Source: Agromyces italicus DSM 16388
Lineage (GTDB): Bacteria > Actinomycetota > Actinomycetes > Actinomycetales > Microbacteriaceae
DNA: 64,000 nt
Direction of reading: 5' to 3'
Assembly (NCBI RefSeq): GCF_000421545.1
Contig: NZ_ATXF01000006.1
Location: 434,001-498,000 of the forward strand
Shown here: positions 16,398 through 24,022 of the stretch, piece after piece
Numbering within the stretch: the stretch's first letter is position 1
Layout: each line of letters begins with the position of its first letter
Translations under genes and position numbers: made by a program
Notes under the pieces: generated by a model
Databases searched by the model: none
What the model saw: only the letters and a program-made list of their open reading frames with translations
Told to the model about the DNA's origin: nothing

Positions 16398-17477
16398 CTA
16401 CGGCCGCTGAATGCGATCGGACTCATTCATCTCGTCGAAGACGGGGCCGAAGCGCGCCTCGTCGAGCACGCTCGCCGCGAGGCGGGGGGGCACCTCGCCG
16501 AGCTCGGGCGGGTCCCACCGGGGCGAGCGGTCCTTGTCGATCACCTGCGCCCGGATGCCCTCGCGCAGGTCGTGCTGCTCGATGAACCAGGTCACCGCCC
16601 GGAACTCCTGTTCGAGCGCGGCCTCGAGGTTCGGCAGGGTTCGCGCCCGCCGCACCGACTCGAGGGTCACCGTGAGGGCCGTCGGCGAGAGCGCCTCGAG
16701 CTCGTCGGCGGCCTCGGCGGCCCCTGGGTGCGCGTGGGCGCGCAGTCGCGAGATGATCTCGGTCACCGTGTGCGCCGAGTAGCAGGCGTCGACCCAGTCG
16801 CGCGAGAGCGCGAGCGCGGACGGGCCCGGCGTCTCGTCGAAGAGCATGACGATCTCGGCGGGGCTGCCGGGGTCGGCGCGCTCGGCGAGCGCCTGCAGCA
16901 CGTGCGGGATGCGCTCGGAGGGCACGAAGGCGTCGGCGAAGCCGGCGTGCAGGGCATCGGCCGCGTCCATGGTGCGCGAATTGAGGGCGAGGTGCACGCC
17001 GAGTTCGCCCGGCGCCTTCGCGAGCAACCACGATCCGCCCACGTCGGGTGTGAAGCCGATGCGGGTCTCGGGCATCGCGATGCGCGAGCGCTCGGTGACG
17101 ATGCGTACCGAGGCGTGCCCGGCGAGGCCGATGCCGCCGCCCATGGTGATGCCGTCCATGATGGCCACGACCGGCTTCGGGTAGCGGGCGATCGCCGCAT
17201 CCAGCCGGTACTCGGCACGGAAGAACTCGCGGGCCTCCGCGTGGTCGTCATTCACGGCGTAGCGGTGGAGCTCGCGTATGTCGCCGCCGGCGCAGAAGCC
17301 GCGTTCGCCGGCGCCGTCGAGCACGACGAGCGCGACCTCCGAGTCGTGCCGCCAGGCCTCGAACACCTCGGCGAGGGCGCGGATCATGTCGTACGAGAGC
17401 GCGTTGAGCGCCTGGGGTCGGTCGAGCGTGACGTGGCCGACGCCGTCGGCCACGCTCGCGGAGATGTGGTCGCTCAC
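16398..17477 (-). CDS. Enoyl-CoA hydratase/3-hydroxyisobutyryl-CoA hydrolase family protein
   Basis: A 359-residue crotonase-fold enzyme. The length, the oxyanion-hole region GAGERGFCAGGDIR, the MDGITMGGGIGLAGHASVR segment and the MPETRIGFTPDVGGSWLL motif match 3-hydroxyisobutyryl-CoA hydrolases, which act in valine breakdown, rather than the shorter enoyl-CoA hydratases. No other valine-catabolic gene adjoins it. GTG 17477 is chosen because minus-strand TACGGT ends 7 nt upstream; GTG 17486 would lie on the hexamer itself. Confidence 0.85.
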   Translation of the reverse strand: MSDHISASVADGVGHVTLDRPQALNALSYDMIRALAEVFEAWRHDSEVALVVLDGAGERGFCAGGDIRELHRYAVNDDHAEAREFFRAEYRLDAAIARYPKPVVAIMDGITMGGGIGLAGHASVRIVTERSRIAMPETRIGFTPDVGGSWLLAKAPGELGVHLALNSRTMDAADALHAGFADAFVPSERIPHVLQALAERADPGSPAEIVMLFDETPGPSALALSRDWVDACYSAHTVTEIISRLRAHAHPGAAEAADELEALSPTALTVTLESVRRARTLPNLEAALEQEFRAVTWFIEQHDLREGIRAQVIDKDRSPRWDPPELGEVPPRLAASVLDEARFGPVFDEMNESDRIQRP

Positions 17478-17512
17478 GCCTGCCACCGTATCGCCCCGGC
17501 GGAGAACGCGAA

Positions 17513-17518
17513 TAGGAT
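17513..17518 (+). promoter_or_regulatory. -10 hexamer TAGGAT, leaderless promoter
   Basis: Ends 6 nt before the ATG at 17525 of the LysE-like gene. Confidence 0.6.
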
Positions 17519-17524
17519 TCCGAG

Positions 17525-18162
17525 ATGGTCCCCGTCGAGAACCTCTGGGCGTTCGTGCTCGCCTCCGTCGTGCTCATCGTCATCCCCGGCCCGAGCGTGC
17601 TCTTCGTCATCGGCCGCTCGCTCGCCCTCGGGCGCCTCGGGGGTTGCTCAGCGTCGTCGGCAACGCGCTCGGCATGGTGCCCCTCGTCATCGCGGTCGCC
17701 CTCGGTGTCGGCGCGATCGTCGCGCAGTCGGTCGTGCTGTTCACGATCATCAAGTTCGCCGGTGCCGCCTACCTCGTCTACCTCGGCGTCCAGGCGATCC
17801 GGCACCGCAAGGAGGCCGCCCGCGCCGCCGAAGGCGAAGTCGCCCCACGCTCGCACTGGCGGCAGCTCGGCGAGGGCTTCGTCGTCGGGGTCACGAACCC
17901 GAAGACGATCGCCTTCTTCGTCGCGGTGCTGCCGCAGTTCGTGTCGTTCGAAGCCGGGGTAATTCCCATGCAGCTCTTCGAACTCGGCATGGTCTTCATC
18001 GTGCTCGCCCTCGCCTGCGATTCGATCTGGGCCCTCGCCGCGAGCGCGGCCCGCAACTGGTTCGCCCGATCGCCGAGGCGCATCGAGCACCTCTCGGCCA
18101 CCGGCGGCGTCATGATGATCGGCCTCGGCGGCGTGCTCGCGCTCAGCGGCAACAAGCACTGA
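17525..18162 (+). pseudogene. LysE family exporter, broken by a frameshift
   Basis: The sequence encodes a LysE/RhtB-type amino-acid exporter in two frames. Frame one gives the N-terminus (VLIVIPGPSVLFVIGRSLAL, the family's PGP motif in helix 1); after about residue 39 it turns into nonsense. A second frame continues at once with LLSVVGNALGMVPLVI, VGVTNPKTIAFFVAVLPQFV and a C-terminal helix to 18162. Insertion of one base in the G run at 17639-17643 restores a normal protein of about 212 residues. Either a recent inactivating deletion or a homopolymer sequencing error; the rest of the gene shows no decay. Confidence 0.85.
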
Positions 18163-18247
18163 CGCGCGCCGCTCCTCCCCAGACGGACGGGTGGCCCCAG
18201 TGCGCACGACGCGTGCCGAGACCCGTCGGCGTGGTGAATCGCACACG

Positions 18248-18253
18248 TAGCCT
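18248..18253 (+). promoter_or_regulatory. -10 hexamer TAGCCT, leaderless promoter
   Basis: Ends 6 nt before the ATG at 18260 of the ArsR-type regulator. Confidence 0.6.
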
Positions 18254-18259
18254 GCGGCC

Positions 18260-18709
18260 ATGATGCATCCGTTCGAGATCCTCGCCGAACCGGTCCGGCG
18301 ACGCATCGTCGAAGTACTCGCCGTCGGGTCGCACCCCGTCGGCATGATCACCGACGTCATCACGATGGAATTCCAGGTGTCTCGCTCGGCCGTGTCGCAC
18401 CACCTCAAGATCCTGCGCGAGCAGCAGGTCGTCAGGGTCATCCCCGCCTGCACGGAGCGGCTCTACCTGCTCGAGGAGGAATTCATGCTCAGCCTCGACC
18501 AGGCGGTCGATGAGCTGTTCAACCTCTGGGATCACCGCTACGGCTTCGGTAACGACCGCGCACCCCTCCCACCGGAACACCCATCGCGCGCGCCGAGGAT
18601 GCCTCACCCGCCGCGCACCCGGAACGCACCGCACCCGCACCGAGCGGGGCGCAAGGGCCGTCGCGGATTCGAACCCGGCAAGTGGCTCGATGACGCCGAG
18701 GGCGAGTGA
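18260..18709 (+). CDS. ArsR family winged-helix regulator
   Basis: A 149-residue DNA-binding protein. Residues 1-75 form an ArsR-type winged helix: FEILAEPVRRRIVEVLA, recognition helix SRSAVSHHLKILREQQVV, then a wing strand. The typical metal-binding cysteines in helix 3 are not evident, so it is probably not a metal sensor of the classic type. The C-terminal 55 residues are rich in Pro, Arg and His and look disordered. Targets unknown; it is followed by a 520-bp region of repeats with no gene. Confidence 0.8.
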   Translation: MMHPFEILAEPVRRRIVEVLAVGSHPVGMITDVITMEFQVSRSAVSHHLKILREQQVVRVIPACTERLYLLEEEFMLSLDQAVDELFNLWDHRYGFGNDRAPLPPEHPSRAPRMPHPPRTRNAPHPHRAGRKGRRGFEPGKWLDDAEGE

Positions 18710-18740
18710 CCCGTCCCGGCCGGCCTGCGGCGAGCGTTTC

Positions 18741-18769
18741 CGTTTCGAGCTATGCCAGTTCCCCCTCAT
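18741..18769 (+). repeat. TGCCAGTTCC repeat family, copy A
   Basis: Forward copy ending TGCCAGTTCCCCCTCAT. Twenty of 21 bases match the arms of the hairpin at 28617-28669. Confidence 0.75.
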
Positions 18770-18904
18770 TCGGGAAGATCGCAGCCCGCGGGTGCTCATC
18801 CCAGTCAAGCCCGCGCAGGGCATCGCCGCACACCCCCTGATCACTGCCCCCTGCCCACCCGCTGCCCCTGCCCATTGCCCCCTGCCCTCTGCCCAACGGC
18901 CCCG

Positions 18905-18936
18905 CCGCCCCACCGCCCCACCGCCCCACCGCCCCA
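18905..18936. repeat. Four tandem CCGCCCCA units
   Basis: Perfect 8-bp repeat, four units, inside a C-rich tract; likely a slippage-prone simple repeat. Confidence 0.8.
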
Positions 18937-18974
18937 CCGCCGACTTCCCCCTGCGACGTTTCGATTTCGTGCTG

Positions 18975-18991
18975 TGCCAGTTCCCCCTCAT
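18975..18991 (+). repeat. TGCCAGTTCC repeat family, copy B
   Basis: Exact TGCCAGTTCCCCCTCAT, preceded by CGTTTCGA as in copy A. Confidence 0.7.
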
Positions 18992-19070
18992 CCGAGGGCG
19001 AGCGCAGCCATCCCTTCCCGGCTTCTCCTCTGAACGGGCCCATGTCCGGCGGCTCCGGCCGCTCTCCCCG

Positions 19071-19156
19071 ATGAGGGGGAACTGGCACCACTCAAAACGA
19101 AGAACCTCACGCCCCCACTCCCCGATGAGGGGGAACCGGCACCACTCAAAACGAAG
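19071..19156 (-). repeat. TGCCAGTTCC repeat family, copies C and D (54-bp tandem)
   Basis: Reverse-oriented cores at 19071-19087 and 19125-19141, each followed by CCACTCAAAACGAAGAAC. The two copies are spaced exactly 54 bp and the intervening sequence is also similar, so this is a 54-bp tandem duplication. Together with forward copies A and B it makes a long inverted arrangement. Confidence 0.75.
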
Positions 19157-19229
19157 AACGTCACGCGCCCAGAGTTCCCCGCGGAAGAACGGCGGCGAAC
19201 CGAGCTCCCAGGGGCGACCGGATGCGCGG

Positions 19230-19775
19230 CTACGCGTCGGCCGGATTCACCGCTGTGCCGACGAGCACCGCACGGCCGATGCCGCGGAAGAAGCACTGGA
19301 TCGCGAGGTTCGCCGGCGTCGCCTCCGGGTCGATCGTCAGCCGCGGCACGTCGAGCGCGTGCACGGCGAACATGTAGCGGTGCACGCCGGTGCCCGGCGG
19401 CGGCGCCGAGCCCGCGTAGCGCCGCTCCCCGTCCTCGTTGGGCAGCACGAGCGCGCCCGCGGGCAGCTTGAGTGCGCCCGGTTCACCCGCATCGGCGTCG
19501 AGGCTCGTGACCGAGGCCGGCAGGTTCGCGACGGCCCAGTGCCACCATCCCGAACCGGTCGGCGCATCGGGGTCGAAGCACGTCAGAGCGAAGCTCCGCG
19601 TCTCGGGCGGGAACCCCGACCACGACAGCTGCGGCGAACGATCGCCCGCGCCGGGCCCCGCGGCGCGCAACGGCAGCGGCATTTCGGCGCCGTCGACGAG
19701 GTCAGCGCTCTCGAGCGAGAACTCGGCCATCGGCTTCAGCGCCTGCAACGCGGCGTACGGGTCGTGATCGAACAT
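19230..19775 (-). CDS. YbhB/YbcL family Raf-kinase-inhibitor-like (PEBP) protein
   Basis: A 181-residue phosphatidylethanolamine-binding-protein-fold product. Family motifs are present: SPQLSWSGFPPETRSFALTCFDPDAPTGSGWWHWAVANLP near residues 45-85, with DPDAP and the WWHW segment forming the ligand pocket, and GVHRYMFAVHALD. Bacterial members are of unclear function. ATG 19775 has GAGAGGAA about 6 nt upstream; the frame before it carries no family sequence. Confidence 0.88.
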   Translation of the reverse strand: MFDHDPYAALQALKPMAEFSLESADLVDGAEMPLPLRAAGPGAGDRSPQLSWSGFPPETRSFALTCFDPDAPTGSGWWHWAVANLPASVTSLDADAGEPGALKLPAGALVLPNEDGERRYAGSAPPPGTGVHRYMFAVHALDVPRLTIDPEATPANLAIQCFFRGIGRAVLVGTAVNPADA

Positions 19776-19845
19776 CGGCGTTCCTCTCGACGGATGCCTC
19801 CAGCCTATGCCGGAGCGCACACGGCGAGCGCGGAGCATCCGCTCG

Positions 19846-19851
19846 TAGACT
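19846..19851 (+). promoter_or_regulatory. -10 hexamer TAGACT, leaderless promoter
   Basis: Ends 6 nt before GTG 19858. This spacing favours the second of two adjacent GTG codons as the trhO start. Confidence 0.6.
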
Positions 19852-19857
19852 CTCGTG

Positions 19858-20760
19858 GTGCCGATCGCCAAGATCCTCCTCTACTACGCCTTCACGCCGC
19901 TCGCCGACCCCGACGCGGTGCGGCTCTGGCAGCGCGATCTCGCCGCCTCGCTGGGACTGCGCGGGCGGATCCTCATCTCGAAGGACGGCCTGAACGGCAC
20001 CCTGGGCGGCGAGCTGCGCGCCCTCAAGCGCTACGTGCGCTCGACTCGCGACTACCCCGCGTTCAAGCACATCGACTTCAAGTGGAGCGAGGGCACCGGC
20101 CTCGACGAGTCGGGTGCGAGCCTCGACTTCCCGAAGCTCAGCGTCAAGGTGCGGGACGAGATCGTGAGCTTCGGCGCACCCGGCGAACTCGCGGTCGACG
20201 CCGCGGGCGTCGTCGGCGGCGGTACGAGGCTCACCCCCGAAGCGCTGCACGAACTCGTCGCCGAGCGGGGTGACGAGGTCGCCTTCTTCGACGGCCGCAA
20301 TGCCCTCGAGGCCGCGATCGGCCGTTTCCAGGGCGCCGTCGTGCCCGACGTCGAGACGACGCGCGACTTCGTGCGGTTGCTCGACTCGGGCGAGTTCGAC
20401 GAGCTCAAGGGGCGCCCGGTCGTCACCTACTGCACCGGAGGCATCCGGTGCGAGGTGCTCTCGAGCCTCATGGTGAGTCGCGGGTTCGGGGAGGTCTACC
20501 AGCTCGACGGCGGGATCGTCCGTTACGGCGAGCGCTTCGGCGACGACGGGCTCTGGCAGGGCTCGCTCTATGTCTTCGACGGCCGCGGCTCGATCGACTT
20601 CAGCGACCACGCCGCTCTCGTCGGCGAATGCGCGCGCTGCGGCGACGCGACGAATCGCACCGTCAACTGCACGGATGCCTCGTGCGACGTCGAGTTCGTC
20701 CTGTGTGCGTCGTGCGACTCGACCACCTGCCCAACGCACGAGGCCGAGCCCGCGGGCTGA
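19858..20760 (+). CDS. trhO: Rhodanese-domain tRNA uridine hydroxylase, TrhO/YceA type
   Basis: Family members hydroxylate U34 of certain tRNAs (ho5U synthesis). The 300-residue protein has the N-terminal acylphosphatase-like domain ([23 protein letters not shown]), a rhodanese domain with active-site Cys in [16 protein letters not shown], and a C-terminal Cys-rich segment ([11 protein letters not shown]...[12 protein letters not shown]) that probably binds zinc. Length is a little shorter than the E. coli protein. It is read from a leaderless start and ends 6 bp before the convergent TetR gene stop. Confidence 0.87.
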   Translation: MPIAKILLYYAFTPLADPDAVRLWQRDLAASLGLRGRILISKDGLNGTLGGELRALKRYVRSTRDYPAFKHIDFKWSEGTGLDESGASLDFPKLSVKVRDEIVSFGAPGELAVDAAGVVGGGTRLTPEALHELVAERGDEVAFFDGRNALEAAIGRFQGAVVPDVETTRDFVRLLDSGEFDELKGRPVVTYCTGGIRCEVLSSLMVSRGFGEVYQLDGGIVRYGERFGDDGLWQGSLYVFDGRGSIDFSDHAALVGECARCGDATNRTVNCTDASCDVEFVLCASCDSTTCPTHEAEPAG

Positions 20761-20766
20761 CGCTCG

Positions 20767-21333
20767 CTACTCGCCCGCGATGGCCGAGATCGCGCGGGCG
20801 AGCTCGTCGCCGCTCGGCAGCCGTTCGGGGTCGACGAGCCAGAGGATGCCGAGGCTCTGCACGAGCGCGAAGTCGAGCTTCGCGATCGCATCGACGTCGG
20901 CGGCCGACAGCTCGGGCCGGTTCTCGCGCAACTGCTCGGCGATGCCGAGGTAGCCCTCCCCCACCGCGGCCGCAAGGCCGCTCGTCGCCTCGGGGTCGCG
21001 CAGCACCCGGACGGTGTTCTCGAGACTCGCGATCAGTGCTTCGCGATTCTCGGCGAACACCTCGGGCATGCGGTTCCAGAGTGCGGCGAAGCCGTCGACG
21101 AGCGGCATCCCGGCCGTCTCGCCGACGACCGCCTCCATGCCGTCGCCGATGCCGTCGCTGAGCGATTCGGCGAGCGCCGCGGTGATCAGCGCCTCCTTCG
21201 AACCGAAGTGATAGCCGATCGCGGCGAGACTCACCCCCGCCTCCGCGGCGATGTCGCGCGCGGTCGCCTTCGCGACGCCGCGTTCGACGATCACCCGGCG
21301 GGCGCCGGCCAGCAGGTCTTCACGATTGCCCAT
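20767..21333 (-). CDS. TetR family regulator
   Basis: A 188-residue repressor-type protein. The helix-turn-helix occupies about residues 20-45 (TARDIAAEAGVSLAAIGYHF), followed by GSKEALI, the usual TetR linker. The C-terminal domain is a helical ligand pocket without a known signature. It is divergent from the flavin monooxygenase gene across a 105-bp region that contains a duplicated AGACA operator, so it almost certainly controls that gene and itself. Minus-strand TACCAT ends 6 nt before its ATG at 21333. Confidence 0.88.
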   Translation of the reverse strand: MGNREDLLAGARRVIVERGVAKATARDIAAEAGVSLAAIGYHFGSKEALITAALAESLSDGIGDGMEAVVGETAGMPLVDGFAALWNRMPEVFAENREALIASLENTVRVLRDPEATSGLAAAVGEGYLGIAEQLRENRPELSAADVDAIAKLDFALVQSLGILWLVDPERLPSGDELARAISAIAGE

Positions 21334-21339
21334 GGCACC

Positions 21340-21345
21340 ATGGTA
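21340..21345 (-). promoter_or_regulatory. -10 hexamer TACCAT, leaderless promoter
   Basis: Lies 6 nt upstream of the tetR-type gene start on the minus strand. Confidence 0.55.
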
Positions 21346-21355
21346 GCCGCCCTCT

Positions 21356-21417
21356 TAGACATTCGTGCTAGACAAACGTCTCACTCACCTGTTAGACATC
21401 TGTATTAGACATTTGTT
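21356..21417. promoter_or_regulatory. Duplicated TetR operator, four TAGACA boxes
   Basis: TAGACA-like boxes begin at 21356, 21369, 21393 and 21406, arranged as two pairs with 13-bp spacing inside each pair and 37 bp between pairs. Each box is followed by NNNGT. They cover the divergent promoter region of the TetR gene and the monooxygenase, so they are the likely regulator sites. Confidence 0.7.
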
Positions 21418-21438
21418 TCATTCGGAAGGGACACCACG

Positions 21439-22701
21439 ATGACCACCACCTCCTCACCGCACGTCCTGGTCTCCGGCGCCGGCATCGCCGGCCTCGCCCT
21501 TGCACTGCAGCTCACGCGCAGCGGCATCCGCTCGACGATCGTCGAGCGCGCCGACGCTCCCCGGCCCGGCGGCCAGGCCGTCGACCTGCGCGGCGCGAGC
21601 CGCGAGGTCGCCGAACGCATGGGGCTCATGGCCGGCATCGAGCCGCGCCGGGTGCACGAGCTCGGCATGGCCTACGTCGACGGCCGGGGCCGCGCATTCG
21701 GCCGCATGTCGATGGAGGACTTCGACGGCGAGGGCGCCGTCGCCGAGATCGAGATCGCCCGCGGCGACCTCGCCGAGGTGCTTCGCGAAGCGCTCGATGA
21801 GGCGGCGGCGGCCTCCCCCGGCCTCGTCGAACTGCGCTACGGAGACCGCATCACCGCGCTCGAGCAGCACACCGGGCGGGTCGACGTCGAATTCGAGCAC
21901 GCCGGATCCGCCTCGTTCGACCTCGTCGTGGGCGCGGACGGCGTGCACTCGGCGACCCGCCGCCTCGCCGTCGGGCCCGAGGAGCTGTACGCGACCCCGC
22001 TCGGCGGGTACGCCGCGTTCTTCACCCTGCCGACTCCGACCGACCTCGAGCCCGGCTGGTTCGCGATGCGCTTCGTGCCTGGCGCGACCTTCGGTCTCCG
22101 ACCCGACCTCGACCCCGCGACCTCCAAGGCGATCGTCACGCTGCGGGTCGATCGCGACCCCCGCCTCCGAGGCGACCGCGCCGCGCAGGAGGCGCTCATC
22201 CATCGGGCGCTCGAGGGTGCCGGCTGGCACGCCGAGACCATCCTGCGCGCGATGCCCGGGGCATCCGATTTCTACTTCGACGAACTCGTGCGCATCGACC
22301 TCGACGAACCGGTGAAGGGGCGGGTCGCCCTCCTCGGCGACGCGGCGTCGTGCGGGTCGCCCATGACGGGCATGGGCACGGCGACGGCGATCATCGGCGC
22401 CTACCTGCTCGCCGAGCGGATCACCGAGGACCCTGAGGCACTGCCCGACGCCCTCGCCCACTACGCGGCCGACATCGCCCCGTTCGCCGAGCTGGGCAAG
22501 CGGATCCCCGGCGGCGGCATCGAGCGCATGGTCCCCGCGAGCCGGTTCGGGGCGGCGATCTCGCGGGCGATGACCGGGGTGATGCTGTCGAGGCCGTTCC
22601 GGCCGATCGTGCGGCGCATGTTCGCGGCCGGGAGCGGCGAACCCGCGCTGCCGATCGGGCGGGCTGCCGAACGGCACGCCGGCGCCCACGCCGGAGCATG
22701 A
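21439..22701 (+). CDS. FAD-dependent monooxygenase (PHBH/TetX-like)
   Basis: A 420-residue class A flavoprotein hydroxylase. The N-terminal dinucleotide motif VLVSGAGIAGLALALQL is followed by a short ERADAPRPGG segment; the conserved DG motif is VVGADGVHSATR near residue 175, and the third FAD motif GDAASCGSPMTGMGTATAI near residue 300. Such enzymes hydroxylate aromatic or polyketide substrates, including antibiotics. The divergent TetR regulator suggests induction by a small molecule. GGAAGGGA precedes ATG 21439. Substrate unknown. Confidence 0.88.
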   Translation: MTTTSSPHVLVSGAGIAGLALALQLTRSGIRSTIVERADAPRPGGQAVDLRGASREVAERMGLMAGIEPRRVHELGMAYVDGRGRAFGRMSMEDFDGEGAVAEIEIARGDLAEVLREALDEAAAASPGLVELRYGDRITALEQHTGRVDVEFEHAGSASFDLVVGADGVHSATRRLAVGPEELYATPLGGYAAFFTLPTPTDLEPGWFAMRFVPGATFGLRPDLDPATSKAIVTLRVDRDPRLRGDRAAQEALIHRALEGAGWHAETILRAMPGASDFYFDELVRIDLDEPVKGRVALLGDAASCGSPMTGMGTATAIIGAYLLAERITEDPEALPDALAHYAADIAPFAELGKRIPGGGIERMVPASRFGAAISRAMTGVMLSRPFRPIVRRMFAAGSGEPALPIGRAAERHAGAHAGA

Positions 22702-22859
22702 TGCGACGGGCAGCGGTCACTCCAGCGGGGGGCGGGCATGGGCGCGCGTTGCGGCTCGAGCGCGAGCAGCAGCAGGCCGACGGCCCGCTCGAAGGTGCCG
22801 TCGGCCCGCGGATGACTCGGCCGACGTGTCCCCCATGCCGGAATGCTCCTGGGCGGGCA

Positions 22860-22895
22860 GGTTTCGAGCCGTCGCTGCGCTCCTCCTCCTCGACC
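22860..22895. repeat. Dispersed GGTTTCGAGCC...CTCGACC repeat
   Basis: Has the same end sequences (GGTTTCGAG and CTCCTCGACC) as the elements at 1133, 53980, 56393 and 57948. Confidence 0.65.
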
Positions 22896-22936
22896 CGCCG
22901 GGAGCGAGGAACACTCAGTTGGTCATTCGCGGCCAC

Positions 22937-22957
22937 TTAAGGTTAGCCTTACCTTGC
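22937..22957. promoter_or_regulatory. DtxR/IdeR-type iron box
   Basis: TAAGGTTAGCCTTACCTTG at 22938-22956 closely matches the 19-bp DtxR/IdeR consensus (TTAGGTTAGSCTAACCTAA). Located about 65-85 bp upstream of the siderophore-binding lipoprotein gene, it predicts Fe-dependent repression of the uptake operon. Confidence 0.88.
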
Positions 22958-22972
22958 TTAGGATTCCCTAAG
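22957..22972. promoter_or_regulatory. Palindrome CTTAGGATTCCCTAAG beside the iron box
   Basis: Perfect 6-bp arms with a 4-nt centre, directly abutting the iron box. The TTAGG/CCTAA halves resemble DtxR half-sites, so it may be a second, weaker binding site. Confidence 0.5.
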
Positions 22973-23022
22973 CCGCCGCACGGCCGCGGCCCTCCTCCCT
23001 CCCTGGAAAGCGAGTGTTCACC

Positions 23023-24015
23023 ATGCCCAGACGCCGTTCGGCGCTGACCGCCACCGCCGGTCTCCTCACGATCGCCGCCCTCGGACTCGCCGGCTGCGCG
23101 AGCTCCGCCGAGGCCGAACCCGAGGCCGCCGCCGCGAGCGGCACGGTCACGATCGTCGACAACCACGGCGAGATCGAGGTGCCGGTGAACCCCGAGCGGG
23201 TGGTCGCGCTCGACAACCACGTCTTCGAGACGCTCTCGGCCTGGGACGTCCCGCTCGCGGCCGCGCCGAAGCAGATCATGGGCACCGACATCTGGCCCGA
23301 GTACACGGGCGACGAGGCCGTGCTCGACGTGGGCGCCCACTTCGAGCCGAACCTCGAGTCGATCGTCGCCGCGCAGCCCGAGCTCGTCATCGGCGGTTAC
23401 CGCTTCGCCGAGTCGTACGACCAGATCGTGCAGCGGAACCCCGACGCCGCCGTCATCGAGATCGCCCCGCGCGAGGGCGAGGACCCGAACGCCGAGCTCA
23501 CCCGTGAGATCGAGATCCTCGGCCAGATCTTCGACCGGGAGGACGAGGCCGCCGAGCTGATCGCCGCCTTCGACGACGCGACCGCCGCAGCCGCAGACGC
23601 CTACGACGGCACCTCGACCGTCGCGACCCTGCTCACCTCGGGTGGCGAGATCTCGTACATCGCCCCCGTGACCGGCCGCAGCCTCGGCGTGCTCTACCCG
23701 ACCGCGGGCCTCACCCCGGCGATCGAGCAGGCGGCAGACGACACCTCGCACGGCGACGACATCAGCGTCGAGGCGATCGCCGCGGCGAACCCCGACTGGA
23801 TCGTCGTGATGGACCGCGAGGGCGCGATGACCGACGCCGAGGGCTACGTGGCAGCGGAAGAGCTCATCGAGGGCTCGGAGGCGCTCGCGAACGTCACCGC
23901 CGTGAAGGAGGGCCAGGTGCTCTACGTCGACCCCGCCTTCTACCTCACCGAGGACATCCAGTCGTACACGGCCCTCTACGAGCAGCTCGCGAAGGCCTTC
24001 TCCGACGCGGCGTAG
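23023..24015 (+). CDS. Siderophore-binding lipoprotein of an ABC importer
   Basis: Extracytoplasmic substrate-binding protein that delivers ferric siderophore to the permease pair encoded downstream. The 330-residue product has a lipoprotein signal with lipobox LAGC (C25), then the TroA/FhuD-like fold: VDNHGEIEVPVNPERVVALD, the long backbone helix and a C-terminal lobe. Similarity in type is to FatB/YclQ proteins (catecholate or petrobactin class); the exact ligand is not certain. ATG 23023 is preferred over GTG 23014, which lies too close to GGAAAG. First gene behind the iron box. Confidence 0.88.
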   Translation: MPRRRSALTATAGLLTIAALGLAGCASSAEAEPEAAAASGTVTIVDNHGEIEVPVNPERVVALDNHVFETLSAWDVPLAAAPKQIMGTDIWPEYTGDEAVLDVGAHFEPNLESIVAAQPELVIGGYRFAESYDQIVQRNPDAAVIEIAPREGEDPNAELTREIEILGQIFDREDEAAELIAAFDDATAAAADAYDGTSTVATLLTSGGEISYIAPVTGRSLGVLYPTAGLTPAIEQAADDTSHGDDISVEAIAAANPDWIVVMDREGAMTDAEGYVAAEELIEGSEALANVTAVKEGQVLYVDPAFYLTEDIQSYTALYEQLAKAFSDAA

Positions 24016-24022
24016 TCCTCGC

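Larger units (their letters stand above)
18710..19229. other. Gene-free, repeat-filled region
   Basis: No coding sequence with a recognisable product was found here. The stretch holds two forward and two reverse copies of a TGCCAGTTCCCCCTCAT repeat, a tract rich in CTGCCC steps at 18841-18900 and four CCGCCCCA units. It lies between the ArsR gene and the end of the oppositely read PEBP gene. Confidence 0.75.
22702..23022. other. Promoter region of the siderophore operon
   Basis: No gene found. The left half holds only a dispersed repeat (22860-22895); the right half holds an iron-box-like palindrome, a second short palindrome and a GGAAAG ribosome binding site at 23005. Confidence 0.75.

Noticed and set aside
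18710-19229. Possible CRISPR array
   Set aside because: Repeats occur in both orientations with irregular spacing and no unique spacers of equal length; no cas genes are present.
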